A stretch of 60,000 nucleotides of DNA from Bolinopsis microptera (lineage: Eukaryota; Ctenophora; Tentaculata; Lobata; Bolinopsidae), in assembly GCF_026151205.1 (NCBI RefSeq), contig NC_087082.1:4507408-4567407 (forward strand), in the 5' to 3' direction. The notes beneath the pieces are model-generated. The model made no database searches. It was not told where the DNA came from and saw nothing but the letters and a program-made list of their open reading frames with translations. Shown here one piece after another: positions 43,359-55,386 of this stretch (positions are counted from its first letter, which is position 1; every line of letters begins with the position of its first letter). Position numbers and translations under genes: made by a program.

Positions 43359-43943
43359 GATGGATGATATACGTGCTTCGAAGTAAATCAACAAGCAAAT
43401 GTACAAGGAAGAATCTATCTAATAATAATAATGTTTTTGCTAAACAAAACCCGGTAACTTTAAGGTACTTGGCTTTCACCTTCAATGCAATCTCTTATTT
43501 TATTCAATTCCAACGCAGCAATTAAATAACGATTATGAAATATGCAGATCACAATATATTTGTAGATGTAAAATATCGTAGCAAGTAATGCATCGTGGGT
43601 TTGGGGTTGATAAACTACAGGTACAATTTAAAAGTAGTAGAACAACTGGATCACGGATAAAATAAAATTAAGCTTCGTTTTAATTTTGTGGGGAATTACA
43701 AACGAGAAAGTTAATGCTTAAGCAACAACAAACAATGTTTTGTACGGTGATCGAATCTAGAGATTTTAAAAAGTAAGCGGTAGGAACAGCTACAAACCAA
43801 CACAGTTCAACGTGTTTTCCAACTTTAGTTTCCAGATACACTTCACAGTACATGGACAAGCGTCATGCAGGTTAATTTGATGACGTGGCATGCTCATGTA
43901 CTACGGATGTAGACAAAATTCCTGTTTAATGTTACTCATTTTT

Positions 43944-44102
43944 GCCTGGGGACCTCAGGCTATCATGTTATGATAGCGGAATGACAGGCTGAATGACATA
44001 ACAGGCTGAGCCCAGTAAACTTTACCTGAGGACCCCAGGCTATTATGTTCATTAACATAATAAAGATTTGGCGGAATGACAGGCTGAGCGCGGCCCAGTA
44101 AA
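43944..44102 (-). mobile_element. MITE family A, two adjacent copies
   Basis: Copies at about 43944-44018 and 44022-44102, each running from a CCTGRGGACC-type start to GGCTGAGC...CCCAGTAAA. The second includes TTCATTAACATAATAAAGAT. Same orientation. Confidence 0.7.
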
Positions 44103-44199
44103 GTAAACTCAATTAGGTGCCATTTGTATCTCCGCAAAATAAATACCCATGCGTACCCATCAAATTAATGCATCGCAATAATTTTGTTCAAACCTCACG

Positions 44200-44700
44200 T
44201 TACTGGGTTGTAGCGCGATGCGTTACTGTGCCGCGTTGCGCACTCAATGAGGCTTCTCACAGCGACAGATTGGCAAAATGCGCTACTGTGCCGCGCCAAG
44301 CTGCCATGAATTGACATCGTCAATTAAGTTACTGGGCGGCGTTTAAAATATTTTTTGAAACATATCTCAAACTATTTCCGGCCCGGCCGTTTGCATTCAA
44401 ATGCATAATTTTGGTTCATGGCACACGTCAACTTCAAATTTATATTGTAAGTGCAGAATCAAATATAAATATACTCCGCATCGCTTTCAGCTTTGCTATT
44501 ATCCGTCAAATACACGTCATATAATGTCATGTTGTGTAATTAGGGATATGGGAATTTTTGACCAGGTTTACCATGCTGGGGGTTAGTGCATAGTGTTACT
44601 GTTAGTGTTTACTGTGCCGCGCTCAGTCTGTCATTCTGCCGAATCTCTATGATTATGAACATAAATTGTAAATATAATAGCCTGAGGTCCGGTGGCGATT
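44200..44700 (+). mobile_element. MITE family A fragments, including one copy
   Basis: A copy at about 44609-44692 (TTTACTGTGCCGCGCTCAG to AGCCTGAGGTCC), plus GTTACTG..CCGCG fragments at 44200-44350, including a GACATCGTCAATTAAG stretch also seen near 57.08 kb. Confidence 0.6.
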
Positions 44701-44889
44701 ACGTTTTCACCTCTTGAGGGAATCCTACGCATGTTGTTAACTGTCAGACTTTGGACGAGGAAATGTTCTCGCGCCGTACGTTTATTATGGTAAAGCATTT
44801 CGGTACCAGAACGATAAATCTGTTTAAAATAAAAAGTTAAAAAGTTCGAAAATAGAGTGTTTTAGTGAATAACTTAGAATATATTTTTG

Positions 44890-45025
44890 ATTTTCTCAAG
44901 GTCTGACTGATAGATTTTCTTTAAACTTTCCAGATAGTTACAAGGCTATATGACGGATAATGTGTGAGAGTTTGGGAGAATTTATATGTGCCAAACTTGA
45001 GATATAATGACTTCAAACACAAGAA
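44890..45025 (-). repeat. Repeat family D copy
   Basis: On the minus strand, GTGTTTGAAGTCATTATATC, then TTTGGCACATA and GGAAAGTTTAAAGAAAATC. The same sequence occurs twice at 55015-55310 inside a TIR element. Confidence 0.75.
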
Positions 45026-45452
45026 AATATATATATACAAGATATTGCGAGCGTCCTGTTACTCTCTTAGATGCAATATCTGTAAAGTATTGGATGAGAA
45101 CTGATTTTAAGTAAGGATTTTAAATTAAGTTCAGGATTATAAAAAAATTCTCCGATTTGCAGTTCGAATAATATGTGCTTGTGATGCATCCGGCATCAGC
45201 ATAATCTCAGAGGAAACATCTCTCGTGTGCATATCTTTTTTATCTTTTTTAGCAGAACTCTTTCCTCAGAAAGTCACCGAGTAAAAATGAAAAAGTCAGA
45301 TGACTGTAACAAAGCAGCAGAAATCCCACACATTAATAGCCCTCTCTCATCACTATGCTTATTATCAAACATGTCAATCTTACAAATGTCAACAATCCTA
45401 AAATAATTTAGAACCGAAACGTGATCCTTTGTAAAATTATATGTCCCAATAA

Positions 45453-46160
45453 TCAAATTGACTTGTACTCAAGTATAAAGTTAAACAATTTACTCCAATA
45501 ACCACGGTCACTAGCAAGTTCTCTCAAATGGAGAATATCATCATACGACTCCAGCAAGATGAAGCGCTTCCAGAGGTCAACCTTCAGGTGGTGCAGGATC
45601 GAGGTTACGTCTGTGAGCCCCGAGTCTACCAACTTCACTACACATATCGACAGCAAAACACAGCGCAGCTTGAGCTGGTGATCTTTCATCGCTCCTCAGT
45701 ATGTGTCCTAGCATCTTCCACCTAGATAACTCAGCACGCTCAGACATAGGGGTAGAGTTACTCTGTTTGTAGAGGGTATCTTTGGACATCATACTGCGTG
45801 GCCAGCTGACATTCATGATCTTTCTGAGGTGGTTACGGTGACATGCATCTAGTTTGTCCCAGTACGATTTAGGCATTCCCCAGCAACTAGAGTTATACAT
45901 GAGGATAGATACTACTTGGGCCTCATAGACCTTCAGCTTCTTCTGTAGGGGGATCTTACTCTGGCACCAGACCTTCTTGAAGTTCTGGAATGCTACATTG
46001 GCTAACATGATTCTTCTGGTGACATCTTTCCTACTTTCTAGCAGAGAACCCAACAACTTGCTACTGCACCATTCTTCATTCATTCTAAGGGGTTTACCAT
46101 CATCTATGACCTCATCTTTCCCAGCTATGTAGACGTGTACATCACTATGCTGAAATTAAA
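45453..46160 (-). pseudogene. Non-LTR retrotransposon C-terminal fragment, frameshifted
   Basis: From about 46160 the frame gives DVHVYIAGKDEV, KLLGSLLESRKDVTRRIMLAN, VVSILMYNSSCWG and GHILRSDERSPAQAAL, the thumb and C-terminal region of a LINE. After about 45640 the sequence continues in another frame to 45453 (DDILHLRELASDRGYWSKLFN). RT and endonuclease are missing. Confidence 0.8.
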
Positions 46161-47589
46161 AATATAATTTTTGACTGTACAATGGTAAGTAACTTTTCAA
46201 ATCTCAATCAGGTTTTAATTATCTCAGTTACTCGCCAGATTTTAAACGATTAGGCGCTAGACAGTATGATTCTAAAGATTTACAATCTTAAATTTTGTAC
46301 TACCTTTGTTCATCCTTAGAACAACATTACGAAGTACTCCAGCGGACAAAGTACTCCAGCGGAGGAAGTACTCCAGCGGACATCTGAGCAGAAACGATTT
46401 CACTCGACCAAGGTACTGGAGCTGAAAAATTTTGAGTCATATTTCTTTTGTAAACAAGTGAAAAAGAAGTACTAAATTACAAACAATGTCATTAAGCTTA
46501 TTAGCGATCATGGATGAAGATAACAATGTAATTAGGAACAATGTAAACATGGAATGCAGCATCGTATTGATTGAGTGGGTCTCAGAATTAATTTGAAGAT
46601 AACACACTTTAAAAAAAGTTTAAAGCAGTCTGTCGGATTAACAAGTAAAAGAAATACAGTAGTCCCGGTAATAAAGCTTTAATATACTCATGAGGAACAG
46701 TGTGTAAAAAATAACATTAAAATAATTTACTGGCTAAACATTTCAGGTTACTAAATGATTGAAAGTGCCTGTGTACTACTGCATAGTACATAATACTGTG
46801 TAGTGTGTACTATTTACTGAGTTATATTAATATATCGTGTATTGCTGGGAAGGCTGTTAATTTAGGATAGAGTTATTGTGGCACTTATATCAGTTTGTTC
46901 TTTTGTAGTTGTTCTCAAACTGCTGAGTAAAAGTTTTACAACTTAAAAGTAGTGTTTATAATTTAATTTATTATTGTTATTATTTCAAATATAACAAAAG
47001 CTTGGCGGTCGATCATAGTTTCGCAACGTCTATCCCAAATTTAAAATTATTCTACACAGCCCACCTGTATAACATCAACCCAGGAAGTTATTAAAAGCAA
47101 AGCAGCGTGTACGAAACCATAGTATCAAAACTTCCTTTTCTCTTAATCTCTTAAAATATTGTACTAAGAACTAAAACAAATTCAATTGGGAATTGAAAGC
47201 AGTCTTCATTACGAAATTTAATACACATGACTCACTCCATGCACTAACAAAATTAAAATAATAGACCGAATAGAAATTACATCAAAGATCAATTAACAAG
47301 TATATTAATTGAGTGTATCATTAATTAAGTCCTCCAAATCCAGAGCACTGGAAGAGAGGCTGGGTTGAGTGATAAGTGAAGAAGTGAGGAAAGCTCATTA
47401 TAATGATTACGTGAACATGTTACATGCTAGTGGAATGAGTATACTAGTATAGATACACCTGTAGGTACTTCAAGGGGCTTTCCAGAGACTGATGAAAAGG
47501 GTGATGGGCTTATATTACAGTATTTCGGTTGTAGTTGGAGCTAGGAGAGAAGTTGCCCAGGGTTTGGAGAGTAATTTGTTGTTAAGGAT
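46161..47589. other. No gene seen
   Basis: AT-rich spacer with an 18-bp tandem repeat (AAGTACTCCAGCGGA type, three copies, 46330-46383). Confidence 0.5.
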
Positions 47590-47957
47590 TCAGACAGCCT
47601 GACAGGAAACAGTTACCAGAGATTTTGACGCTGCCGTTGGATTTATTTTTTGCACTTCTCTCCCAAGATGTGTATCGCGATTATTGACGTCCTCGGCGAT
47701 TTTAAGTATGGTCTTCCTAATATCCGTAGAGTTGAACCAGAATCTGTTGGGGGTCGTTTCCACCACTAAATGCCCAGAGAAACCCAAAGCATAGAGGTCC
47801 ACACGAGAAGTTATCCGTCTGCTGTTGGCACGGCATGGCATTGATATATTTCACATTCCTTGCTGTTGGATGTTCTTCTCTTGAACAGACGAAAATCCGG
47901 TCACCATCCTCAGGCGATTTAGTTGCTACAGGAACTAGCAGGCGATTATCAATCTAC
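47590..47957 (-). CDS. Unrecognised open frame, about 120 codons
   Basis: Open from a TAG at about 47958 to 47590. It contains RIFVCSREEHPTARNVKYIN and YALGFSGHLVVETTPNRFWF, which read like ordinary protein, but I know no family. It could be an exon or a piece of the decayed gene at 51.3-52.3 kb, separated from it by the MULE insertion. Confidence 0.3.
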
Positions 47958-48408
47958 GTTGCTGGCTCTATTTTCCTAAACTCTAAAGAGTGGAGGAATG
48001 GTAACAGGCTTCACTCCCTATTCCACTCACTGACTGGTCGAGAGGCCGACTTCCAGCCCCCTCATTACTAGGGGGCCCAGGGAGATCAGATCATGTCACT
48101 AATTAGTGACGTATAATTAGTAATGTGATCCATCAGTAGAATTTAACTAACCTAGAAATGGTAGAGTTCACATGTACATCATAGCTGTGCATTAAGAAGT
48201 AAACATGATCTTTAAGATTTGACCGCTCGACTCGTATAACTATATCACATAAGGGACAGGAGCTCTTGCTAAAGAGGGGTTCTTGTATCTAGGGATATGG
48301 ATGTGAGACGTACGTGCCAAAGGCATGCAACGGGAGTGAGCCGATCAAGTGTTCTTAGGTATATTATATACTGGAAGATGATAGACAATAGTATCGCATT
48401 CTATCAAT

Positions 48409-48750
48409 ATGCCTACCTTCTCCAAATTCATCTCTGGTCGGACAGGATGTCAACAGCTACTCGACTCTGATGGATACATCTACTCCCGGAAGAAGGACAA
48501 GTAAAGGATTCAGCCCTCAAGTCTGCCTGGCTTTCACAGAGGATTTAAATCCCGAGTGCATCGCCCAAAGCCCTCTGTTCAAGAGTATGTGCGAGCTATC
48601 AAAGATCAGCAAGTCATTACCGACTTTCACATCGACAGGTTGAGTGTTGGCAAGACACCCGCTAAGAGGCGAAGGAATTACCATACCCAACTCCACGATA
48701 TCTGTTCTTTTAGTATTGTGTGTGTACTTGTTAATTTAAATCAAAACTAA
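48409..48750 (+). pseudogene. MULE transposase remnant: FLYWCH start joined to C-terminal tail
   Basis: One frame with a single TAA (48502-48504). Before it: KFISGRTGCQQLLDSDGYIY, the first half of a FLYWCH zinc finger. After it: PKPSVQEYVRAIKDQQVITD and TPAKRRRNY, resembling the end of FLYWCH/MULE transposases. The DDE domain between is deleted, so the element is non-autonomous. Confidence 0.55.
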
Positions 48751-48867
48751 GGGGTAAAACTGGGCTAGATATAGGGTAGAGTTCACATGTTCTGTAAATC
48801 GTAGCTGGTGGATCACATCACTAATTATACGGCACATCACTAATTATACGTCATATAATGATCTGAC

Positions 48868-50941
48868 AAGCAGCACTTGTCACAAGAGACAAAGGATCTC
48901 ATCTCGGAGCGGAGTAAGGTCAAGCAGAAATGCCCATGTGATGGATTCAATTATAGATCTGAGTATTCTCTTGCTAATAAGCGTGTTAAGAAGAGCTGCA
49001 AGAAGGACGATGAGAACTGGGCTTTACGGGTTGCAGCCGATCTGGAAACAGCTTCTTCACACGGTCAGCAGAGGGAGGTCTGGCAGATGATCAAGTCCTT
49101 GTCAGGCAAGAAGAGTCGGAAGTCAACTGCTGTCAGAGATAAAACCGAGAAGTTGATTTCTGACCCCGCTGCTCAACGAAAACGATGGGGTGAGCACTTC
49201 GCTGAACTACTAAACCCGCAGATAGGAGACGTGGACCTTTCAGACCTAGACAGTCTAGAGGTCGCACCATGTTTTCCGTATCTGAGTGATAGTGATTTAC
49301 CCCCTAGCAGAACAGAGATCTCTGAGGCTTTAAAGAGTCTGAAGAATCACAAGAGCTCTGGAATTGATGAAATTTCCAACGAACAGCTGAAGTATGGGGC
49401 TCCTGGTCTTTTAGACAGGCTTGAGAAACTGTTTGCACGTGTTTGGGAGACGGAGAATGTGCCAGAGGATTGGGTTAATGGTATCATTGTTATTGTCCCG
49501 AAAAAGGGTGATACATCATTCTGCTCGAACAACATGAACAGGGGCATAACCCTACGCTCCACGGCATCAAAACTCTATCAGATAATAGTTTGCGACGGAT
49601 GAATGCGGGGCTTGAAGAACTGCTCCGAGAGAAATGAGAATCAGTGCGGGTTCAGGAAAAAAAGGTCTTGCATTGATCAGATTTATTCGCTCCGTACTAT
49701 TATTCACAACAGCATTGAGTTTAACCTCCCCCTGTACTTAAATTTTGTTGACTTTAAAGCTGCATTCGATTCACTTAATCGGGAGTTTATCTGGAAAGCT
49801 TTCAGTCATTATGGCTTGCCTTGTAAATACATTCGCATAATGCAAGCATTCTTTTGCGGCACCGTCAGCTCTGTCAGACATAATGGTGAGCTCTCAGATT
49901 GGTTTGACGTTACATCTGGTTCTGGGCAGGGGGATATTCAGGGTCCACCTATCTTTAATGTTTGCATCAACCTGCCTGCGCAGCGGGCTGAGAATAACAA
50001 AGTGTTGTCACACGGGGCAGTGCTGCAGAGAGCTACCACCAGCTTTGGTCAGGATACAGTCGTCTTGGATACTGACTATGCAGATGATTTGGCTATCATG
50101 GACAACACCAAGGACGGTCTCCAGGAGACGACTGATCTTTTATGCAAGTATGCGGCTCAGGCTGGCCTCAGAATCAATGCGAAGAAAACAGAGGTTATGG
50201 CCATCGGCAAGAATACATCACAGAGGCCGTGTACTGAAGCATCAACGGTGGACATTACAGTGGGAGACACGGCTATCCAGCAAGTCAGCAACTTCACTTA
50301 CCTTGGGTCGATTATATCAAGTGATGGGACTATTGACCGGGACTTGTCTGCACGGATCCAGAAAGGCTCAGGAGCATTCAATCAGCTCGGTAATATTTGG
50401 AAGAATCGCAATATCCAAACTAACACCAAAATACGGATATATGTTGCAGCGGTTCTAACAATATTACTTTATGGAAGCGAAGTCTGGAACACTACTTCAA
50501 AGCAACTACATCGCTTCGAAGTTTTCCATCAAAACTGTTTGTGGAGAATCCTTCGAATTAAATGGTTCCACCGGATGAGCAATGTTCAAGTGTTGGAGCG
50601 GGCAAGAATAAACCCGGTTATAACCAACATCAGTGCCAACCGTCTTCGCTGGTTTGGACATGTTTCTAGAATGCCGGACACCAGGCTACCAAAGTATCTA
50701 CTTGACTGGACACCTGCTCACGGCCGAAGATCACGTGGGCGGCCAAGAAAGAATTGGCGAACCTGTGTCCTGGAAGACGCAGTAACATTTACAGGAGATC
50801 CAGACATTGTATTTGATAAGGTCCGAGAGTTGGCAGGAAATCGCAAGCACTGGAGAGAGATGATACGACATAAGCGGCAATTCCTTGGTGCAGGCCACTC
50901 GAATGATCGAGGAGACCTTATCAAGTATCAAGTAAGTAAGT
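48868..50941 (+). mobile_element. 5'-truncated non-LTR retrotransposon with 10-bp target duplication
   Basis: Flanked by the direct repeat ATGATCTGAC (48858-48867 and 50942-50951). The 3' tail is a short AAGT-type repeat (TATCAAGTAAGTAAGT). It starts in frame inside the linker before the RT, so endonuclease and 5' end were never copied. Inserted in the right TIR of a MULE. Confidence 0.9.
48868..50941 (+). pseudogene. LINE reverse transcriptase ORF with a two-step frame lesion
   Basis: The frame is open to a TGA at 49600-49602 and again from 49603 past the element end. Around 49588-49632 the conserved sequence (RRMNAGLEELLRE) lies in the +1 frame, so two compensating indels, not a simple nonsense change, cause the stop. 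RT motifs: CGFRKKRSCIDQI, VDFKAAFDSLNRE, GSGQGDIQGPPIFN and catalytic TDYADDLAI. The post-RT region has FTYLGSIIS, LLYGSEVWNTTS, RLRWFGHVSRM and RSRGRPRKNW. The frame reads through the tail into flanking DNA because the natural stop is not evident. Confidence 0.85.
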
Positions 50942-51210
50942 ATGATCTGACCCCTAATAATAGGGGGGCCTGGAATTCGTGCAGCCGTTTCTCATAAGAT
51001 GTATGAATGTAACCGACAGCAGTAAGTTCATCCCCGACATGTTATATAATGAATATCTGTACCTATTAAGCTCCTTGTGATTTTGCTCACAAATTGATGT
51101 GTTTATTCTATTCCGTAGCAGCTGTGCACAAATATTCAAGCGATGAAATATATCTTATGGATTTTTAAAATTCACCTCGAATGAAATCTGTCAAATAAGA
51201 TGTACTTATG

Positions 51211-51290
51211 GCTTACTGGGCGGCGCTCAGCCTGCACTGTCTTTCCGCCGAATCTCTATCTTTGATTATGGACATAAATATGGTAACTTG
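51211..51290 (+). mobile_element. MITE family A copy
   Basis: TTACTGGGCGGCGCTCAGCC at the left, then CCGCCGAATCTCTAT and a degraded right end GGTAACTTG. Confidence 0.7.
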
Positions 51291-51295
51291 TGGCT

Positions 51296-52300
51296 TCACT
51301 TGGTTACAGGATGGTCTCTAGGGTTGGATTTCACAGATTGAACTTTGTGGTTCAACAGCTCATCGAAGTTTATAACGCCGCCGAATTTGATGAATTGTGG
51401 GATCTCCGGTTTTGAAGAGTCTGCCAGCTTTCCTCCGTATGGTGGCAGCATACCAGGGAACTGCTTCTCGGCATGTCTGGCCACTTGGGAAGCAAAGACC
51501 ACAACAGATATTGACGGAATATGCTGCCATGATCTAAGGAACTGAACGTAATCCGATGCCCCTTCATGCAGGCAGAGGACCTTAAACCCTACACATATTC
51601 CATGTGGACACATGACTGTGAGAAGTCCACCACTCTTCCCAGCAATCTGTACAAACTTTTTAGTGAACGAATAGTGATCTGTGTTGTGTTCTATTATCCT
51701 CTCCACCCGTTATCTCAGTGTCCCCTTCTTGATTAATTTAATCATGTCAAGCATACCGTTGATGACGTTAGATCCGGTTTTCTGCTTGACGATCGATGTT
51801 CCACAAGTCATCAAATTGTATGGGGTAGACATCAGGTTTGCCGTCAGAGCCTTTATCTATTGCTTTCACATCAAAGAGGATGACAGGGGAATGCCTCCCA
51901 CACTCTCTACAGGACAGGAAGTCTAGAGGTGTCTCCTTCATGCCCATATAGAGTAGGAAGGGATCCCCTAGGGTGTTGTTGGTAAGGTGGGGACTGTCGG
52001 ACTCCTTTCGGAAAGATCGACTGTCTCGGATATGGGGTGTCCAAACAATGTCAGTCTGGTGAAGATGGTTTCCAGAAGCTGACAGTCTACAATTGTATGG
52101 TCGTTGTTATTGAACCGTGAACACCCCTTCCGAGACAACGGTGTATCGATATGAAGTCTGACAGGTGAAACAGAAATAAAAATGTATGTCAACAGTCGTC
52201 ACTGCCTCCTTCTGTAACCACCTCCCCTGGCTGGTTACAGTGTGTGCAGATTTGCTCGAAGTTTTGACAGGGATTTGACTGGTTCCGTCTTACACATGAG
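51296..52300 (-). pseudogene. Decayed transposase-derived (HMGXB3/KDZ-like) gene
   Basis: The frame 51296-51706 contains GGLLTVMCPHGICVGFKVL and VVFASQVARHAEKQFPG, resembling the SGGxLTxxCxHG segment of HMGXB3-like, transposon-derived proteins of invertebrates. Upstream on the same strand, other frames give DFLSCRECGRHSPVILFD, ETIFTRLTLFGHP and a QICTHC Cys pair, the expected preceding zinc-binding parts, separated by stops and shifts. So the gene is broken in at least three places. The family call is from memory of the pattern and is moderate. Confidence 0.45.
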
Positions 52301-53080
52301 TGGATTCCACTCAGTGGAATGCGTTTGTTTTCCATCGCATGTTTGCAAAACCTCGGTAAAACTCGGCTTGGTAAAGTTTTTATCGTACATTTTGAACGTT
52401 AAGATCTGACGGTTTCGATTTAAATCAGTAAAATGTACTACTATGATATGCCTTCATACTAGTGATTTGACTTTACATACTGGTGATTTAAGTACTGTTA
52501 GTGTTAAACGACACTGCAATTCAAACATCAAGCATTTGTGAGATCAAGAAACGTTGATAGAAGATAAACTGAAGTTTCACCCGGGTAACAGCTGATTATC
52601 AAGCCTGGAAACAAGTTATTTAGATGGATTTGAGCATGACGAGTGACGACATATGTAACTCGAGATCACACATAAAATCGGCAATATCCAAGTATCCCGA
52701 TGGGCGACACGTGTTCACGAACAGTTTTTCTACTTGTACTAACCGATTTGACAGTGCTGCATGTCTTGATATCAGGTTTTTTGATATCAGGCTTCTTGAT
52801 AACAGGTTTCTTGATAGCAGGAATGCTCTCAATCTTCGACTACTCTTTGGCTGAAAAACAATAGTTATTTCAATGAATGTATATACCAAATGAAAACGAA
52901 TGTAGGATAGTACACATTGCTGCGATAAGTTATGAAGCGTGTAACAACATACTATGTTACATCGATTCTTTGACATTTGACAAGATATACTTACAGGAAG
53001 AAAATCATATGAGCTCGAACTGTATGTATCTTGGACCAATTTGTTCATTTGTGATGAAATATTGTTCCTGGGAAATACTG

Positions 53081-53180
53081 TTTGACTTACATCTCAAAAC
53101 TTATTTAATTTAACTGTTACTATACCTGCCGGCAGGTATAGTAACAGTTAAATTAAATAAGTTTTGAGATGTAAGTCAAA
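53081..53180. repeat. Perfect 100-bp palindrome, no spacer
   Basis: 53081-53130 and 53131-53180 are exact reverse complements (50 + 50) meeting at CCTGCC/GGCAGG. Sequence outside the arms is unrelated on the two sides. Confidence 0.97.
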
Positions 53181-53244
53181 ACCATGTAAATCTATTAAGT
53201 TGATCTACCAAATAATGGTATAGGTGGTGTCCAACCGTGTCCAT

Positions 53245-53345
53245 GTCAATTGGGCGACATCTGTCCGACAGCCGAATTAGGGATTTCGGACAGATGTGGC
53301 TGTCGGACAGGAGTCGTTTTTGGCGACATCTGTCCGATTTTCGGA
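53245..53345. mobile_element. MITE family B fragment
   Basis: Contains GCGACATCTGTCCGACAGCC, its inverted form and a further GCGACATCTGTCCGA copy. The same motif recurs at 54276-54340 and at both ends of the 54976-55378 element. Confidence 0.7.
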
Positions 53346-53545
53346 TCATATTCACATTCGTATTTCACAAGCTCACGGGTAATCTCGTGATGTTGCTCCC
53401 ATTGTTCTAATGCTGATGTGATCCATTGAAATATAATCCTCGATATATGATTGACTAGTTGAGAACAGGAACGTCAGATCGTCCTAGCCGTAAACTTACA
53501 AGCTGTCGATCACATCACAGGACATGAGTACATATAAGACAGCAG

Positions 53546-54230
53546 TATGTAGATCAGTTATCGCAATCCACAATTGCAACCAATCTTCAGTTTATCCCTG
53601 GACGCAAACAAGGCTCGGCCCGGAGAACCCTGTCCTGAATGGCTTCCGATACGTCTTCGACAAATAAAGAGACGATACCACCCACTGGAAATATTCGGAT
53701 TTCCGAAAGGGTTGCAGAGCACGATTCTACCGTGGAGAAACAACTTATCACTCCTACTCCTGACCGCACTCACCCTGCCCACCATGCTGAAACGACCGTC
53801 CACGTCAGCAAACAGAACTTGAAAAGAAAAGCTTCTGGTGGAGATCGACCGACGAAATAACTCTTATCTGAATCAGTTGGTGGATTGGGTTACGAATCTA
53901 GAGCTGCCAGCTATCACCCCTCAACAAAATGGTACAGAGAAGCAGAAAAGCAGCAAACAGACACCTTTCTAACCCGAGAAACCCTTCTAATCTGGAAACC
54001 TTTCTAATCTGGAAACGCTCCCCATTCCTGCAAACTATATGCTCTCTACCGACAACGAAACAATGCTGCTCTGGGACTCTGGATGGGACGAAAATACTCG
54101 ACGATCTTTCCTTTGGGGTACTGCTAAGAACGCAGATCATATATTATATGGCGGACGCGGAGCATTGGGTAGGTCATATCTCAAATTGGAAATGTTACGT
54201 ATACAAATTAGCGAGTAACAGTTCATGAGT
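53546..54230 (+). other. Possible degenerate coding region, unrecognised
   Basis: Open frames 53639-53860 (MASDTSSTNKETIPPTGN) and, in other frames, SYLNQLVDWVTNLELPA and ETMLLWDSGWDENTRRSFLW look protein-like but are not in one frame and match no family I know. Probably an old mobile-element gene. Confidence 0.25.
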
Positions 54231-54975
54231 TCAGATCATGTCTCTAATTGGAAATGTGTTGAAATCAGATGATGATTTCGGACAGATGCCGTTTTTTTCT
54301 GGTACCCTGATTCGGACAGATCTCGCTGTCGGACACGAGTTGTGTTACCGTCCATGTCACGGCGCAAAGGCTCAGGTCGTTGCACTTTTAACAATAACAA
54401 TTTTAATGATTGTGAACCACTTACAACTGGTTTAGCTGGCAACCTCTGAGGTATGGATTTCGTCTCTACTACACCGGCTAAACGTTTAATCTGCGGTCAG
54501 ATGTGTCCCATTAGCTTCAATTAAAGTCTATAATTCGATCGTGATAGTTAAAGTTTTAAGAAACACCAATAAAAGCAACACTTTTGGTTCATACATTTAC
54601 GTAAAAAGCATGTAACTTTTCAAGTTTGTTATAATATCAGATATAATGGTCACCACGTCATCATTCTATCGAGTTCAAGTTCCTGCAATTTAGACTCTTA
54701 AAAGGTGAAAATCGATGATATCAATCACAAACAATCTTCCTAACTAAACTTGTTACAATATTTTAATTGTATAACTTGACAAAGACTTACCACTAAGTTC
54801 CCTACTGTAGCTTATGATATCAGTCAGTAGCTCTCCTTTCATTCAATTGTTTCAAAACTGACTTTCAGCAGACAAAGCTCCAAACTTTTGCTATGCAGTC
54901 TATACAATGTAATTCAGTTAATATAATAATTTCAATAGATTCAAAATTAAACAACAATAAATCAGTTTGGTAACA

Positions 54976-55378
54976 CGACATCTGTCCGACAGCGACATCT
55001 GTCCGACAACACTATTTTCGTGTGTTTGAAGTGATATCTCAAATTTGGCACATAGAAATTTAATCAAACTTGCAAAAATTATTTGTCTTAAAGCTATCTT
55101 ACTATCTAGAAAGTTTCAAGAAAATCGTATCGTTGGATCTCCAGATATATGCTTTGGAACCACTGAAAACCACCGAATTGGATATATTTTTAGTGTTTAA
55201 GGTAATATCTTAAATTTGGCACATAGAAACTCGCTCAAACTTACACAGATTATTCGTCATATAACCACTATACTTTATGGAAAGTTTCAAGAAAATCGTA
55301 CGGTAGGATCCAACATAAACTATTGTCCAAATAACCTATTTTCTGATTCGGACAGATGTCGCTGTCGGACAGATGTCG
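54976..55378. mobile_element. MITE family B, complete copy with 31-bp perfect TIRs
   Basis: The first 31 bp (54976-55006) are the exact reverse complement of 55348-55378. Each TIR is itself two tandem copies of CGACATCTGTCCGACAG (the second shortened). The interior is two direct copies of repeat family D (55015-55140 and 55190-55310). No coding capacity. Confidence 0.9.
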
Positions 55379-55386
55379 GCCAATCA

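Larger units (their letters stand above)
48078..50960 (+). mobile_element. Internally deleted MULE (FLYWCH type) split by a LINE
   Basis: Inverted ends: 48078-48137 matches 48805-48857 plus 50942-50960, sharing TCAGATCAT, GACGTATAATTAG and ATGTGATCCA on the opposite strand. The outer flanks carry near-identical TAGGGGGCC (48069-48077) and TAGGGGGGCC (50961-50970), which fits the roughly 9-bp duplications of Mutator-like elements. The interior has a transposase remnant, and a LINE is inserted in the right TIR. Confidence 0.65.
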
